57,629 nt of DNA from Spirochaetia bacterium (GTDB lineage: Bacteria > Spirochaetota > Spirochaetia > CADAEX01), in contig JAGCPA010000042.1 in NCBI GenBank assembly GCA_017642445.1, positions 1-57,629 on the forward strand, written 5' to 3'. Made by a program: the position numbers and the translations under genes. The notes under the pieces were generated by a model that made no database searches, was not told the DNA's origin, and saw only the letters and a list, made by a program, of their open reading frames with translations. Shown piece after piece: positions 42,203-50,610 of this stretch; position 1 is the stretch's first letter; every line of letters starts with the position of its first letter.

Positions 42203-42754
42203 TTAATTGACAGATTTATTTTCCTCAAGTATAGTGATTATAGAGTCCAGGTCTAAATAAGTAACGTCGGCGAGATTGGTTCGCCGTTTGCTTATTATGT
42301 CCTGGATTTTTTTAATGTCCAGATATAATCCTTTACCTTGGTTTATCCAGTTAAGCCATTCGGCTGTATCTTTCGGGAATATACCCCTTATACTTGAAAC
42401 AATTGAATTACCATGTTTTTGGTTGAAATGAATCCCTATAAGAAAATTTTTGTCTTCATGCATCAAATCAATAATCACATTCTGAGCCTTTTCTGCATCA
42501 CCATATGAGAATACTGCAACTGGATTTTTTATTGAATTAACAAGACCATTCATATCTTTGATATCAAATCCATGTTGTTTAGCTTTTCTTACTAATTGTC
42601 CTGATGCAAGTTCTATATAATCAGTTACAGGAAAACCAGTTTTTGACATTATTTCAGAGGGTTTACCTAGATTAAATACATGACGATAGTCTAGAATTCC
42701 ATCCGCTAATTGTTTTAGTTCTTTGTTGAAGTGATTATCATAATTTACATCCAT
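42203..42754 (-). CDS. MuF C-terminal / PBECR nuclease-like protein (possible toxin)
   Basis: A 183-aa soluble protein whose pattern matches the domain found at the C-terminus of phage MuF-type proteins and in free-standing PBECR-like (Barnase-EndoU-ColicinE5/D-RelE-like) proteins. It has FNLGKPSEIMSKTGFPVTDYIELASGQLVRKAKQHGF, then INSIKNPVAVFSY-type block (SIKNPVAVFSYGD), then IGIHFNQ and SSIRGIFPKD. Members are predicted RNases, and His in KQHGFD and Ser/Arg in SSIRGIF are candidate active residues. It is AT-rich and lies next to an XRE regulator with no classical antitoxin. The call is by eye and the toxic role is inferred. Confidence 0.6.
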   Translation of the reverse strand: MDVNYDNHFNKELKQLADGILDYRHVFNLGKPSEIMSKTGFPVTDYIELASGQLVRKAKQHGFDIKDMNGLVNSIKNPVAVFSYGDAEKAQNVIIDLMHEDKNFLIGIHFNQKHGNSIVSSIRGIFPKDTAEWLNWINQGKGLYLDIKKIQDIISKRRTNLADVTYLDLDSIITILEENKSVN

Positions 42755-42902
42755 ACCCTATATACACAAAAAATTTTCATTTTGCTTCAATTTTTGCACC
42801 ATTAATTTCAAAAACTTTATAATTGCTTACATACCCAGCAAATAAAACACACTTGCTTGTAATATAATCCACAATGGTTCATGTGGGCATTAGCGTAGGA
42901 GA
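42755..42902. other. AT-rich non-coding gap in island B
   Basis: There is no convincing ORF. A small inverted repeat, CCACA/TGTGG around 42872-42890, and an AT-rich stretch before the 42203-42754 gene are seen; the latter probably holds its promoter. Confidence 0.4.
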
Positions 42903-43244
42903 CTATTGAAGTTTGATTGAGTATTTCTTGCAGAGATTTTTTAAGGCATTATTTTGGGAGATAGATATTTCTTTAACCAGTTTCGAAATGAAAATAGAAG
43001 TGTCAGTGCCAGTCATCAGATGAGGACAGAATAATTCAAATACATCTATTTCCAAAGCAGTTGCTATCTTGGCTACAGTTTCTGGAGATGGCCACTTGTT
43101 ACCCCGTTCAATATCACTGAGGAAAGGAATGGAAATACCAGCGGTAAAAGCCAGTTCCTCTTGAGATATGGATCTGTTTTCTCTAAGCCGCTTGATATTC
43201 TTCGCAAGAATCTGTCTGACTTCATTTCCGTTCATAACAACCAA
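42903..43244 (-). CDS. XRE-family HTH regulator of island B
   Basis: A 113-aa protein with a Cro/CI helix-turn-helix at about residues 10-65 (RQILAKNIKRLRENRSISQEELAFTAGISIPFLSDIERGNKWPSPETVAKIATALEIDVFELF) and a helical tail. The start may be the ATG at 43244 or one four codons later at 43232. It stands divergent to a polyglycine lipoprotein gene, as the XRE gene at 9.3 kb does, although the two regulators differ in sequence. The probable operator is the TTAGTAT/ATACTAA inverted repeat in the shared intergenic region. Confidence 0.88.
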   Translation of the reverse strand: MVVMNGNEVRQILAKNIKRLRENRSISQEELAFTAGISIPFLSDIERGNKWPSPETVAKIATALEIDVFELFCPHLMTGTDTSIFISKLVKEISISQNNALKNLCKKYSIKLQ

Positions 43245-43297
43245 TCCTCTTAGCTAATTCATTTTAACCATAAGATTGACTTATATATAAACATCAG

Positions 43298-43315
43298 TTA
43301 GTATTAATATACTAA
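43298..43315. promoter_or_regulatory. Candidate XRE operator: TTAGTAT-4-ATACTAA
   Basis: Perfect 7-bp arms separated by TAAT, between the divergent XRE gene and the lipoprotein gene. Size and symmetry suit a Cro/CI-type dimer. It is 47 bp upstream of the lipoprotein ATG. Confidence 0.5.
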
Positions 43316-43361
43316 TTCTAATAGAATTATATTTTTATGTTTTTTATGGGGTTTAAATTTG

Positions 43362-45482
43362 ATGAAGAAGACTGCCTATAAATTTACACTTTCACTTATC
43401 CTTGCTGTTGCACTCATGTTCTCCTGCGGCGGTGGCGGCGGTGGTGGAGGAGTTGACAATGCAATAGAAGACAATTCTTTCTCCATAGGCTACAATGCCA
43501 ATGGGGCAGAGTCTGGTGAAACTCCTGCTTCACAAAATGGAAGTGGTAAAGAAGCTCTGTCAGTAAGTGCAAATACTGGCAATCTTGCAAAAGGAGGATA
43601 TCTCTTTGATGGATGGAACACTTCTGCAGACGGTTCTGGGACAGATTATGCTCCTGGAGCCTTGTATAATGGTAAAAATATCACCCTGTATGCCAAGTGG
43701 GCGGCAATATTCAATGTTCAGGTGATTAATCCAGGTTCTCCTGCACCTGCCTTGGATGGTGTCCAGAGAGCCCCGGGGTTATCTTATCTTAAGATTCTTG
43801 GTCTTACAGCAAGGGGAAGAACTCTCCCTAATATTATTATCCCAAAAGCTATCGATGGTTATACGGTATCCTCTATAGGTGATAATGCATTTCAAGACTG
43901 CAGTAATCTTGCAGAAGTTACTATTCCGGAAACAGTAACAGAAATCGGAGATAGTGCTTTCAGTGGATGTTCAAACCTATCAGAGATTACAATGCAGGGG
44001 ACAACGCCTCCAACTGTAGGGGCAAATGCGTTTGATGGCTGTGTGCAGCTTGCAGTAAATGTTCCACAGAGTGCAGCATCAGCATATACTTCTGACCCAA
44101 ATTGGAGTACAGTACCTATTTTAGCACCTAATACATTTAGTATACTTTACAATGGAAATGGTTCAGATGGAGGAATTGTCCCCTCTAGACAGGTTGAAGC
44201 GATAGGATCACCCGTACATATACATGGCAACGATGGAAATCTGACCAGGGCAGGCTGTACATTCAACGGATGGAATACTAAAGCAGATGGCACTGGTAAC
44301 AGCTTTGCAGTGGATGAATCGTATGACGGACCAGAAGATATGTTACTTTATGCCCAGTGGACGCACCCTGATTATATTGTCACCTTCAATGGCAATGGGG
44401 CAGATACAGAGGCTTCTCCAGGAAGTATTACAGTCAAAGCTCCTGCTAATACTATAAGTTCTTTGCCAGCAACACTTCCAACGAAAAATGGATATCATTT
44501 TGTTGGATGGTATACACAGGCTGGCGGAACAGGTGACCCGTTTGTTGTCGGCTCACAAGTTATAAGTAGTATGACCGTATATGCAAAGTGGAGCGAGAAT
44601 GATTACACCGTTTCATATAATAGAAACAATGCAACAGGTGGTTCTGTACCGGCATCCCATGCTACGAAATTTAATCAGTCCATAACCCTGCATGACAATA
44701 CAGGAAACTTGGTAAGAACTGGATATAGGTTCGAAGGTTGGAACACTATGGCAGACGGTTCTGGAACTGATTATGCAGTTGGGGCAAGTTATAAAGTAAC
44801 TGGAGACGCAACACTTTATGCCAAGTGGGTTCTTTCATATTCCAGTATTCCTGGTAACAGAAACGATATTGCTGTTGGAGATATTGTCCTTGCAGATGGA
44901 AAGACAGCAACCACTGTAAACTATACGAGCGATACTCATGCTGCATATACAGCAGCTTCTGGTATTCCGGTAGGAGTGGTGGCATATGTAGGTACAGCAG
45001 AAGCAGGCGAAGAGGGAACTGTCTACATGGTTGGTCTCAATCAGAGTTCCCTCGCTTGGGCATTGTATCAAAAATGGGGCTGGTCTACTGAACTATCTAC
45101 AACTAATTCAGGCTTTTACAACACTTATACTATTATTCAGAATCTTGTAGACTATAGTGCTTCAAACTATCCAGCATTCGGCTATGCTATTGACTACAAC
45201 GTGACTGGGTACACAAATGGCTGGTTTGTCCCTAGTTTAAATGAACTGAGTCAAATACATTATAATAGGTCAAATATTAATGATGGACTTACTGCAATAA
45301 TAGGGGCAGGCGGGACAACAACAGTCTTGAAAGATTCTACTTTCTGGTCGTCGTCTCAAAGCCATAATAGTGGTACGGCAATGGCGTATAATCAAGGATT
45401 TTACAGCTGGGATGGAGCTCCTAACACAAACACGAAAGATTGTTCATTCACGGTACGCGTTGTCCATGCTTTGGACGATTAA
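43362..45482 (+). CDS. Surface lipoprotein: polyglycine, InlB B-repeats and DUF1566 (Lcl-type) C-terminus
   Basis: A 706-aa paralogue of the lipoprotein at 9.8 kb. The lipoprotein signal MKKTAYKFTLSLILAVALMFSC is followed by eight Gly. Next come an InlB B-repeat (FDGWNTSADGSG...LYAKW), a short BspA-type LRR part (SIGDNAFQDCSNLAEVTIP), and three more B-repeats (FNGWNTKADGTG, FVGWYTQAGGTG, FEGWNTMADGSG). The C-terminal domain has GWFVPSLNELSQIHYNRSNIN, then FWSSSQSHNSGTAMAY and SFTVRVVHAL. The last is the DUF1566/Lcl C-type-lectin-like fold, a binding domain that is sometimes diversified by retroelements. ATG at 43362 is chosen over the TTG three bases before. Confidence 0.9.
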   Translation: MKKTAYKFTLSLILAVALMFSCGGGGGGGGVDNAIEDNSFSIGYNANGAESGETPASQNGSGKEALSVSANTGNLAKGGYLFDGWNTSADGSGTDYAPGALYNGKNITLYAKWAAIFNVQVINPGSPAPALDGVQRAPGLSYLKILGLTARGRTLPNIIIPKAIDGYTVSSIGDNAFQDCSNLAEVTIPETVTEIGDSAFSGCSNLSEITMQGTTPPTVGANAFDGCVQLAVNVPQSAASAYTSDPNWSTVPILAPNTFSILYNGNGSDGGIVPSRQVEAIGSPVHIHGNDGNLTRAGCTFNGWNTKADGTGNSFAVDESYDGPEDMLLYAQWTHPDYIVTFNGNGADTEASPGSITVKAPANTISSLPATLPTKNGYHFVGWYTQAGGTGDPFVVGSQVISSMTVYAKWSENDYTVSYNRNNATGGSVPASHATKFNQSITLHDNTGNLVRTGYRFEGWNTMADGSGTDYAVGASYKVTGDATLYAKWVLSYSSIPGNRNDIAVGDIVLADGKTATTVNYTSDTHAAYTAASGIPVGVVAYVGTAEAGEEGTVYMVGLNQSSLAWALYQKWGWSTELSTTNSGFYNTYTIIQNLVDYSASNYPAFGYAIDYNVTGYTNGWFVPSLNELSQIHYNRSNINDGLTAIIGAGGTTTVLKDSTFWSSSQSHNSGTAMAYNQGFYSWDGAPNTNTKDCSFTVRVVHALDD

Positions 45483-45504
45483 TTAAAAAAAGGAAAAGGA
45501 GAAA

Positions 45505-46134
45505 ATGAATATATTAAATATTTTAAACGGGAAAATAAATAATAAGAAATATAGTTGGGTTATTATGTTAGTTCTCTGTTTGGTGATTTGTTTATTATGC
45601 ATTGGGGATTATAAAAGCAGTACTGCGGATTGTATAATAGCTATTATTACTCTTTTAACATGTTTTATTGCATATATCCAGCTTAAAAAAATAAACACAA
45701 CAGATTCTAGTCGTTTTTTATTAGAATTAAGAACCGCATTTAGCGAGGGAAGGCGATGGACAGTTCATTGTGATATTAAAGATGGAAGAGTTGATGATGA
45801 ATATGTTAAAGAAAATGGTGCTAAAATAGATGACTATTTGGGCTTATTTGAGATATGTGAAGAAATGATAGCAAATGGTTCTTTAACTAAAAAAACTTTT
45901 AAAAAGCTTTACTATTTTCGACTGGAATGTATTATTAAATGTAAAGCTATAGTTGATTACTTGAAAGGAAGCTATATATTCTGGGGTAATTTTTATAATT
46001 TGATAAAGCGTTTTCCTAAATTGGAAGAAAAGTTTAATGAATCAAAAAGTGATTCAAAAGGTTCAATGTCAAAAACTGATGATTCAGCTTCTAAAACAAA
46101 AAATGGATTGCAGTTTAAGAAAATAGAAATTTAA
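45505..46134 (+). CDS. Small membrane protein of island B, unknown
   Basis: A 209-aa protein with two N-terminal membrane helices (WVIMLVLCLVICLLCIG and CIIAIITLLTCFIAYIQL) and a cytoplasmic helical part (LELRTAFSEGRRWTVHCDIKDGRVDDEYV...DDYLGLFEICEEMIANGSLTKKTFKKLYYFRL). A Ser/Lys-rich tail follows. This layout recalls DUF4760-like membrane proteins, but I cannot assign it. It lies 22 bp after the lipoprotein with GGAGA ahead of the ATG, so it is probably co-expressed. It is AT-rich like the rest of the island. Confidence 0.75.
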   Translation: MNILNILNGKINNKKYSWVIMLVLCLVICLLCIGDYKSSTADCIIAIITLLTCFIAYIQLKKINTTDSSRFLLELRTAFSEGRRWTVHCDIKDGRVDDEYVKENGAKIDDYLGLFEICEEMIANGSLTKKTFKKLYYFRLECIIKCKAIVDYLKGSYIFWGNFYNLIKRFPKLEEKFNESKSDSKGSMSKTDDSASKTKNGLQFKKIEI

Positions 46135-46176
46135 TATTATAATTTAATCACTATGAATGCGTTTATAATTACTTCC

Positions 46177-46353
46177 TCAACCGGTCGCAGTCAGCGGCCG
46201 GTTTTTTATTTCCATTGACCTTTTTACCTTAGCAAACGCTTTCTTTGCTGACACGCCTTTTCCTGCTTTCATACTTTTATAAGATTTCTCCATTTCGGAG
46301 TTAAACTCATCTTCTGTCATGGTGCCTAAATTGAGTGGGTATTCTGTTGCCAT
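46177..46353 (-). CDS. Orphan RelB/Phd-like antitoxin, 58 aa
   Basis: A short ORF reading MATEYPLNLG, MTEDEFNSEMEKSYKSMKAG, then SAKKAFAKVKRSMEIKNRP to a stop. The pattern (Thr-Glu-Asp-Glu, Tyr-x3-Met-x-Ala-Gly, then Ala-x3-Phe) is that of type II antitoxins with a short C-terminal toxin-binding part. No toxin gene is next to it: downstream is the terminator, upstream is the thioesterase end. Its 3' end overlaps the terminator hairpin, so it may be a relic left after loss of the toxin. Confidence 0.55.
   Translation of the reverse strand: MATEYPLNLGTMTEDEFNSEMEKSYKSMKAGKGVSAKKAFAKVKRSMEIKNRPLTATG
46179..46209 (+). terminator. Terminator after island B membrane protein
   Basis: Stem AACCGG-T-CGC / GCG-G-CCGGTT with loop AGTCA, followed by TTTTATTT. 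It lies 45 bp after the stop of the membrane protein and would also act on the minus strand. Confidence 0.85.
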
Positions 46354-46374
46354 ATAAGTGCCTCTGTTTTGAGC

Positions 46375-46773
46375 TTATTTCCTATACACAGTGCCGTGCA
46401 GCAGGGCGATGAGTGTGCCGTCCTCGGTGGTAACAGATACATCATAGCGGGCTAATGTGCGTCCGCAGGTGATTTCCTTTGCGATGGCAGTAATCTTGCC
46501 GGAGGATACACCTTTGATGAAGGACATGGTGGTTTCGATGGAGACTGATACTTTTTCCCTAGAGTTGGCGGCCGAGGCCAGCGCGTAGTCGGCCAGAGTA
46601 AAGAGCACGCCCCCCTGTATGACGCCTGCGCCGTTAAGGTGCTGCGGTCCTATCTGAACCGAGGTCTTGGCGTACCCTGGCCCTATCTCATCCAAGGTAA
46701 TGCCACACAGGTCTACAAACTTGTCGGCTTTCATCAGGTCTATCACTTTCTGGGGAACATTGTCATTCTTCAT
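46375..46773 (-). CDS. PaaI-family hotdog thioesterase
   Basis: A 132-aa acyl-CoA thioesterase of the PaaI/YbgC-like hotdog fold. LNGAGVIQGGVLFTLADYALASAAN carries the usual HGGxxxxLxD-type helix, with Gln-Gly-Gly replacing the common His-Gly-Gly. YDVSVTTEDGTLIALLHGTVYRK forms the last strands. The ATG at 46773 has GAGGTG at good distance; a GTG at 46779 would add two residues. The substrate is unknown. It is divergent from lysS across 51 bp. Confidence 0.85.
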   Translation of the reverse strand: MKNDNVPQKVIDLMKADKFVDLCGITLDEIGPGYAKTSVQIGPQHLNGAGVIQGGVLFTLADYALASAANSREKVSVSIETTMSFIKGVSSGKITAIAKEITCGRTLARYDVSVTTEDGTLIALLHGTVYRK

Positions 46774-46824
46774 ATTCACCTCGCTGATTGAATAAATACC
46801 ATTTTTTTATATATACTGTCCACT

Positions 46825-48429
46825 ATGGATACAAAAGAGAATACTCAGTCTGTCCACTGGGCAGATATAACAGCAGACAAGATTATCAGAGAAAGAAAAC
46901 AGTTCTTGAACGACAAGAAGACAAAATATGTGTGTGCTTCCGGTATCACTCCCTCAGGCACTGTCCACATCGGCAACTTCCGGGAGATCATCTCGGTGGA
47001 GCTGGTTGTCCGGGCCCTGCGCCAGAAGGGGGCCGATGTCCGTTTCATCTACTCATGGGACGACTACGATGTGTTCCGAAAAGTGCCTAAAAACATGCCT
47101 AAGCAGGAGGAGCTTGCAAAGTATCTCCGTTTCCCTATCACTATGGTTCCGGATCCATGGGGAAAAGAGACCAGCTATGCACGGGCCCACGAGGTTGAGC
47201 TTGAGAGCCTTCTGCCGCTTGTGGGAGTATATCCTGAGTATCTGTACCAGGCTTCAAATTATCAGGCATCCCGCTATGCCGAGGGTATGCGGAAGGCTCT
47301 TGAGAACCGCGCTGTGATCAAGGCAATCCTGGATGAGTTCCGCACCACTCCGCTGCCTGACGACTGGATGCCTATCTCCATGTTCTGCGGCAAATGCCAC
47401 AAGGACACCACCACAGTCTTGAGCTGGGACGGTGAATGGGGCGTAACATATAAATGCGACTCCTGCGGATGCGAGGAGACTGTGGACTTGCGCACCACCT
47501 CCATTGCAAAGCTGCCATGGCGTATCGACTGGCCTATGCGGTGGGGCGTAGAGGGTGTGGATTTCGAGCCTGCGGGAAAGGATCATCACTCCGAGGGTGG
47601 CTCATTCAGCACAGCAAAAGGTATAGCTAGAAAAGTATACAATCATGAGCCTCCTGTGACATTCCAGTACGACTTCTTAAGCATCAAGGGAAGAGGCGGA
47701 AAGATATCATCCTCCAGCGGCGAAGTTATCAGCCTGCGTGATGTTCTTGAGATCTACCAGCCCGAGATTGTCCGCTACATGTTTGCAAGCACAAGACCTA
47801 ATACAGAGTTCGCAATCTCCTTCGACCTGGACGTGCTCAAGATCTACGAGGACTACGACAAGTGCGAGCGGATCTACTTCGGCGTGGAGAAGGTGAACGA
47901 CAAGAAGGCAGAGAAGGAGAAGAGAATCTACGAGCTTTCCCAGGTTGGCGATGTTCCTGCTGTAATGCCATATCAGATTCCGCTCCGTCACCTTTGCAAC
48001 CTGCTGCAGATTCACGACGGTAATATAGACGAGGTGCTCAAGCTTTGTGACATCAAGGACGAGAGCCAGGTGCCACGGCTTAAGAACCGCGCAGAGTGCG
48101 CATGGCGGTGGATCACCACCTTTGCTCCCGAAGATTTCCGGTTTGCTCTTAAGAAGCCTGGTGAGGATATGTATTTACCTCAGGACGACAGGGAGATTGC
48201 AGTCATTCAGCAGTCAGTTCCAGTTGTTGAGAATCTGGACCAGTATGATGAGAAGTCTCTGGCCGAGGCACTGTATGCAGTAGCTGAGAAAGCTGGTATG
48301 GATTCCAAGGATATGTTCAAGGTGTTCTATAACGTGCTTATCGGCAAGGAGAAAGGGCCACGCCTTGCAGGATTCATCAAGACATGCGGCAAGGAGAAAG
48401 TGCTGCCTCTTCTTAAGTGGTATAAATAA
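46825..48429 (+). CDS. lysS: Lysyl-tRNA synthetase, class I
   Basis: Charges tRNA-Lys. It has the class I Rossmann fold: TPSGTVHIGNFRE (HIGN, residues 48-51) and GGKISSSSGEV, the KMSKS equivalent, at about 291. A zinc-binding pair FCGKCHK...YKCDSCGC lies in between. Class I LysRS is the archaeal type and in bacteria is found mainly in spirochaetes, alphaproteobacteria and few others. Most bacteria have class II, so this is a useful taxonomic hint. At 534 aa it is full length. Its 3' end is 3 bp from the convergent kinase gene. Confidence 0.97.
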   Translation: MDTKENTQSVHWADITADKIIRERKQFLNDKKTKYVCASGITPSGTVHIGNFREIISVELVVRALRQKGADVRFIYSWDDYDVFRKVPKNMPKQEELAKYLRFPITMVPDPWGKETSYARAHEVELESLLPLVGVYPEYLYQASNYQASRYAEGMRKALENRAVIKAILDEFRTTPLPDDWMPISMFCGKCHKDTTTVLSWDGEWGVTYKCDSCGCEETVDLRTTSIAKLPWRIDWPMRWGVEGVDFEPAGKDHHSEGGSFSTAKGIARKVYNHEPPVTFQYDFLSIKGRGGKISSSSGEVISLRDVLEIYQPEIVRYMFASTRPNTEFAISFDLDVLKIYEDYDKCERIYFGVEKVNDKKAEKEKRIYELSQVGDVPAVMPYQIPLRHLCNLLQIHDGNIDEVLKLCDIKDESQVPRLKNRAECAWRWITTFAPEDFRFALKKPGEDMYLPQDDREIAVIQQSVPVVENLDQYDEKSLAEALYAVAEKAGMDSKDMFKVFYNVLIGKEKGPRLAGFIKTCGKEKVLPLLKWYK

Positions 48430-48432
48430 ATA

Positions 48433-49779
48433 TTAAGCAGGGATTGTGATGGTGAACACTGTCCCTTTCCCTGCCTCTGATTCTACCCCAATTCCCCAGT
48501 TGTGTGAGTTTATGATGCTCTTTACTATGGCAAGTCCTAGGCCGCTGCCTTTCTCGCGTCTTGATGCAGTGCCGCGGTAGAAAAGGTCAAAGATATTCTT
48601 AAGCTCGTCTTTGTCAATTCCGATTCCATCGTCCTCGATCTGGATCTTGTAACAGCCTGAACTCTGGAAAGCACGGAGTACCACAGTGCTCCCTTCCTTT
48701 GAGTAGCGTATTGCGTTGCTGAAAAGATTCTCAAAACACCGGTTCATAAGCTTCTCGTCCATCTGCACAACCGCATCATCAGGCAGGTTGACATCTGATT
48801 CAAAATTATGCTTGAGTATGGTGGTCGCTTCGGCACCCCGCTTTGCTATTTCCTTTACAAAGTCTGCCAGGTTCACATCCTCCCAGGTGGTGCGCCATTC
48901 GCCTGTGTCAACCTTGATAAAGTCGATCAGGTCGTTTATAAGTGCCTCCAGGTCGTCGGCTTTGCGCAGTATTATCTGGGCATACTGCCTGCGCTCCTCT
49001 GGAGATGCCGGAATCTCGTCGTACAGCGCCTCCACATAGCCCCGGATAAGGGCCAGCGGTGTCTTTAAATCGTGGGATATGCCCATTATGAACCGTGCCT
49101 GCTTGTCCCGGTTCTCCTTTACAGCCAGCCTCAGCTCGTTAAGCGATTTTGTAAGGGATATTACCTCGTTGCTTCCACGCACCTCTATGGGCTTGTCCAG
49201 CTCGCCCCGGGTAACCCGCTTTGCGGCATCTTCCAGGACAGTCACCGACTTGGCGATAGATCTGGTTATCATAGTTATGATGACAATACAGAATAAAAGA
49301 ATTACCACAGAGACTATGGTGACAGTATTTACATAATACTCGGTCCTGGATCTGAGGGGTCTGGCCCTTTTCTCCGATCTTATCAGGGTGACCAGCGTGC
49401 TCTCCTTAAGGTGGGGCGGGGTAGTCATCTGGAAGAAGTAGCGGTCAGAGTTGTCCATAGAGTATTGAAGCAGGTTCCTGTTATCCAGCTTCTGCCCCTG
49501 GGCAAACTGCTCCATGGTGGAATAAAGGACTTCCATGGTGGCCTTGTCAAAGACGGTGATCTCCATATTGGGCGGGCGGCGTGATATAAAACTTCTGATC
49601 CGCTCCCAGTCCTCTGCCGATGTGAGGTTCTGCTTCTCCTGGAAGATCTCTTCGTAAGTGGGGACATCGGAACCCAGTTTCTGCCGCTGGTGGAACATAA
49701 GCCAGTAGGAGGAAAGAAGCACTATAGGAATAATGATGATACCGGCCAGAAGAAGAAAACTCTGGGTCTTTATCTTCAT
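48433..49779 (-). CDS. Sensor histidine kinase
   Basis: A 448-aa membrane kinase. The first helix is LLLAGIIIIPIVLLSSYWLMF, a periplasmic sensor of about 130 residues follows, then a second helix (VTIVSVVILLFCIVIITMI). Next are HAMP (SIAKSVTVLEDAAKRVTRGELDKPI) and the H-box FIMGISHDLKTPLALIRGYVE. The ATPase has N-box CFENLFSNAIRYS, then DDGIGIDKDELKNIFDLFYRG and GSGLGLAIVKSI. It overlaps the regulator gene by 4 bp. Lying divergent to an RND efflux operon, it probably senses an envelope stress or toxic compound; the signal is unknown. Confidence 0.95.
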   Translation of the reverse strand: MKIKTQSFLLLAGIIIIPIVLLSSYWLMFHQRQKLGSDVPTYEEIFQEKQNLTSAEDWERIRSFISRRPPNMEITVFDKATMEVLYSTMEQFAQGQKLDNRNLLQYSMDNSDRYFFQMTTPPHLKESTLVTLIRSEKRARPLRSRTEYYVNTVTIVSVVILLFCIVIITMITRSIAKSVTVLEDAAKRVTRGELDKPIEVRGSNEVISLTKSLNELRLAVKENRDKQARFIMGISHDLKTPLALIRGYVEALYDEIPASPEERRQYAQIILRKADDLEALINDLIDFIKVDTGEWRTTWEDVNLADFVKEIAKRGAEATTILKHNFESDVNLPDDAVVQMDEKLMNRCFENLFSNAIRYSKEGSTVVLRAFQSSGCYKIQIEDDGIGIDKDELKNIFDLFYRGTASRREKGSGLGLAIVKSIINSHNWGIGVESEAGKGTVFTITIPA

Positions 49780-50477
49780 TTCTTGATCTCCTCGTCGGGA
49801 ACAAACCGGTATCCCATGCCATGCACTGTCTCGATGAAATGAGGTGCCGCCGGGTCTGCCTCCAGCTTTTTCCTAAGCCGCTGCACATAGACTGCAACTG
49901 CTGTCAGGTCGCCGAACTCGCTGCCCCATACCTTGCGGTAGATCTCCTCGGGTGTGCTGGTCTTTCCTTTTGTATTTATAAGGTAGAGGAGAATATCAAA
50001 TTCCTTGGCCGAAAGGTGGATGCGCTCATCATCACGCTTGAGAAGGCAGGATTCTGTGTTCAATGTGTAAGGGCCGAACTGTATGACATTCTTTGAAGAG
50101 CCTGATGATCCGCTCTGCTTCCTGCGAAGCAGTGCCCGGATACGCGCCATAAGCACCTTGGGAGAGAATGGCTTGGTGACAAACTCATCGGCACCATAGC
50201 CCAGTGCCATAATGATATCCTCGTCCGAATCCCTGGCCGATACGATCAGGACAGGACAGTCCGACTGCTTGTGGTAGATATTTAGGAACTCAAAGCCATC
50301 CATGCCTGGGAGGTTTATATCCAGAAGGATAAGGTCTGGAGTGCTGGTCTTGAGGTATTCCAGAGCATCTTCTGCATTGTCAAAGACTTTGGTATCCATC
50401 CCCTCGCGCTTTACATACAGCTGGATGAGGTCAGACATCTCTTTTATATCTTCTATTATGACAACAGATGCTTTCAT
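49776..50477 (-). CDS. OmpR/PhoB-family response regulator
   Basis: A 233-aa regulator. The receiver domain has the acidic pocket EDIKE, phosphoacceptor Asp53 in LILLDINLPGMDG, Ser/Thr in LIVSARD and Lys in FVTKPFSP. The C-terminal winged helix has LTAVAVYVQRLRKKLEADP and TVHGMGYRFVP. It leads the two-gene operon with the kinase. The 133-bp gap to the tolC-like start (50478-50610) is AT-rich. It holds two TTTTATAG copies 16 bases apart, possible regulator sites, but this is weak. Confidence 0.95.
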   Translation of the reverse strand: MKASVVIIEDIKEMSDLIQLYVKREGMDTKVFDNAEDALEYLKTSTPDLILLDINLPGMDGFEFLNIYHKQSDCPVLIVSARDSDEDIIMALGYGADEFVTKPFSPKVLMARIRALLRRKQSGSSGSSKNVIQFGPYTLNTESCLLKRDDERIHLSAKEFDILLYLINTKGKTSTPEEIYRKVWGSEFGDLTAVAVYVQRLRKKLEADPAAPHFIETVHGMGYRFVPDEEIKK

Positions 50478-50610
50478 TTATTCCTCCTGCTTTTAATACT
50501 ATCTTAACTTTTTCCAAAAACCAACACAAAATTGGCTTTATAACAAAAAATTATTGATTTTTTATAATTATTTTATAGCGGCGCATATGGTTTTATAGTA
50601 TAGTAAACTT

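Noticed and set aside
43420-43455. Phase-variable poly-G tract in the lipoprotein gene
   Set aside because: The tract is mixed GGC/GGT/GGA codons, not a homopolymer, so frame-shifting slippage is unlikely; codon-unit length change remains possible.
46135-46176. Toxin gene partner for the orphan antitoxin
   Set aside because: The next frames belong to the convergent membrane protein and, upstream, the thioesterase; no toxin-like ORF fits.
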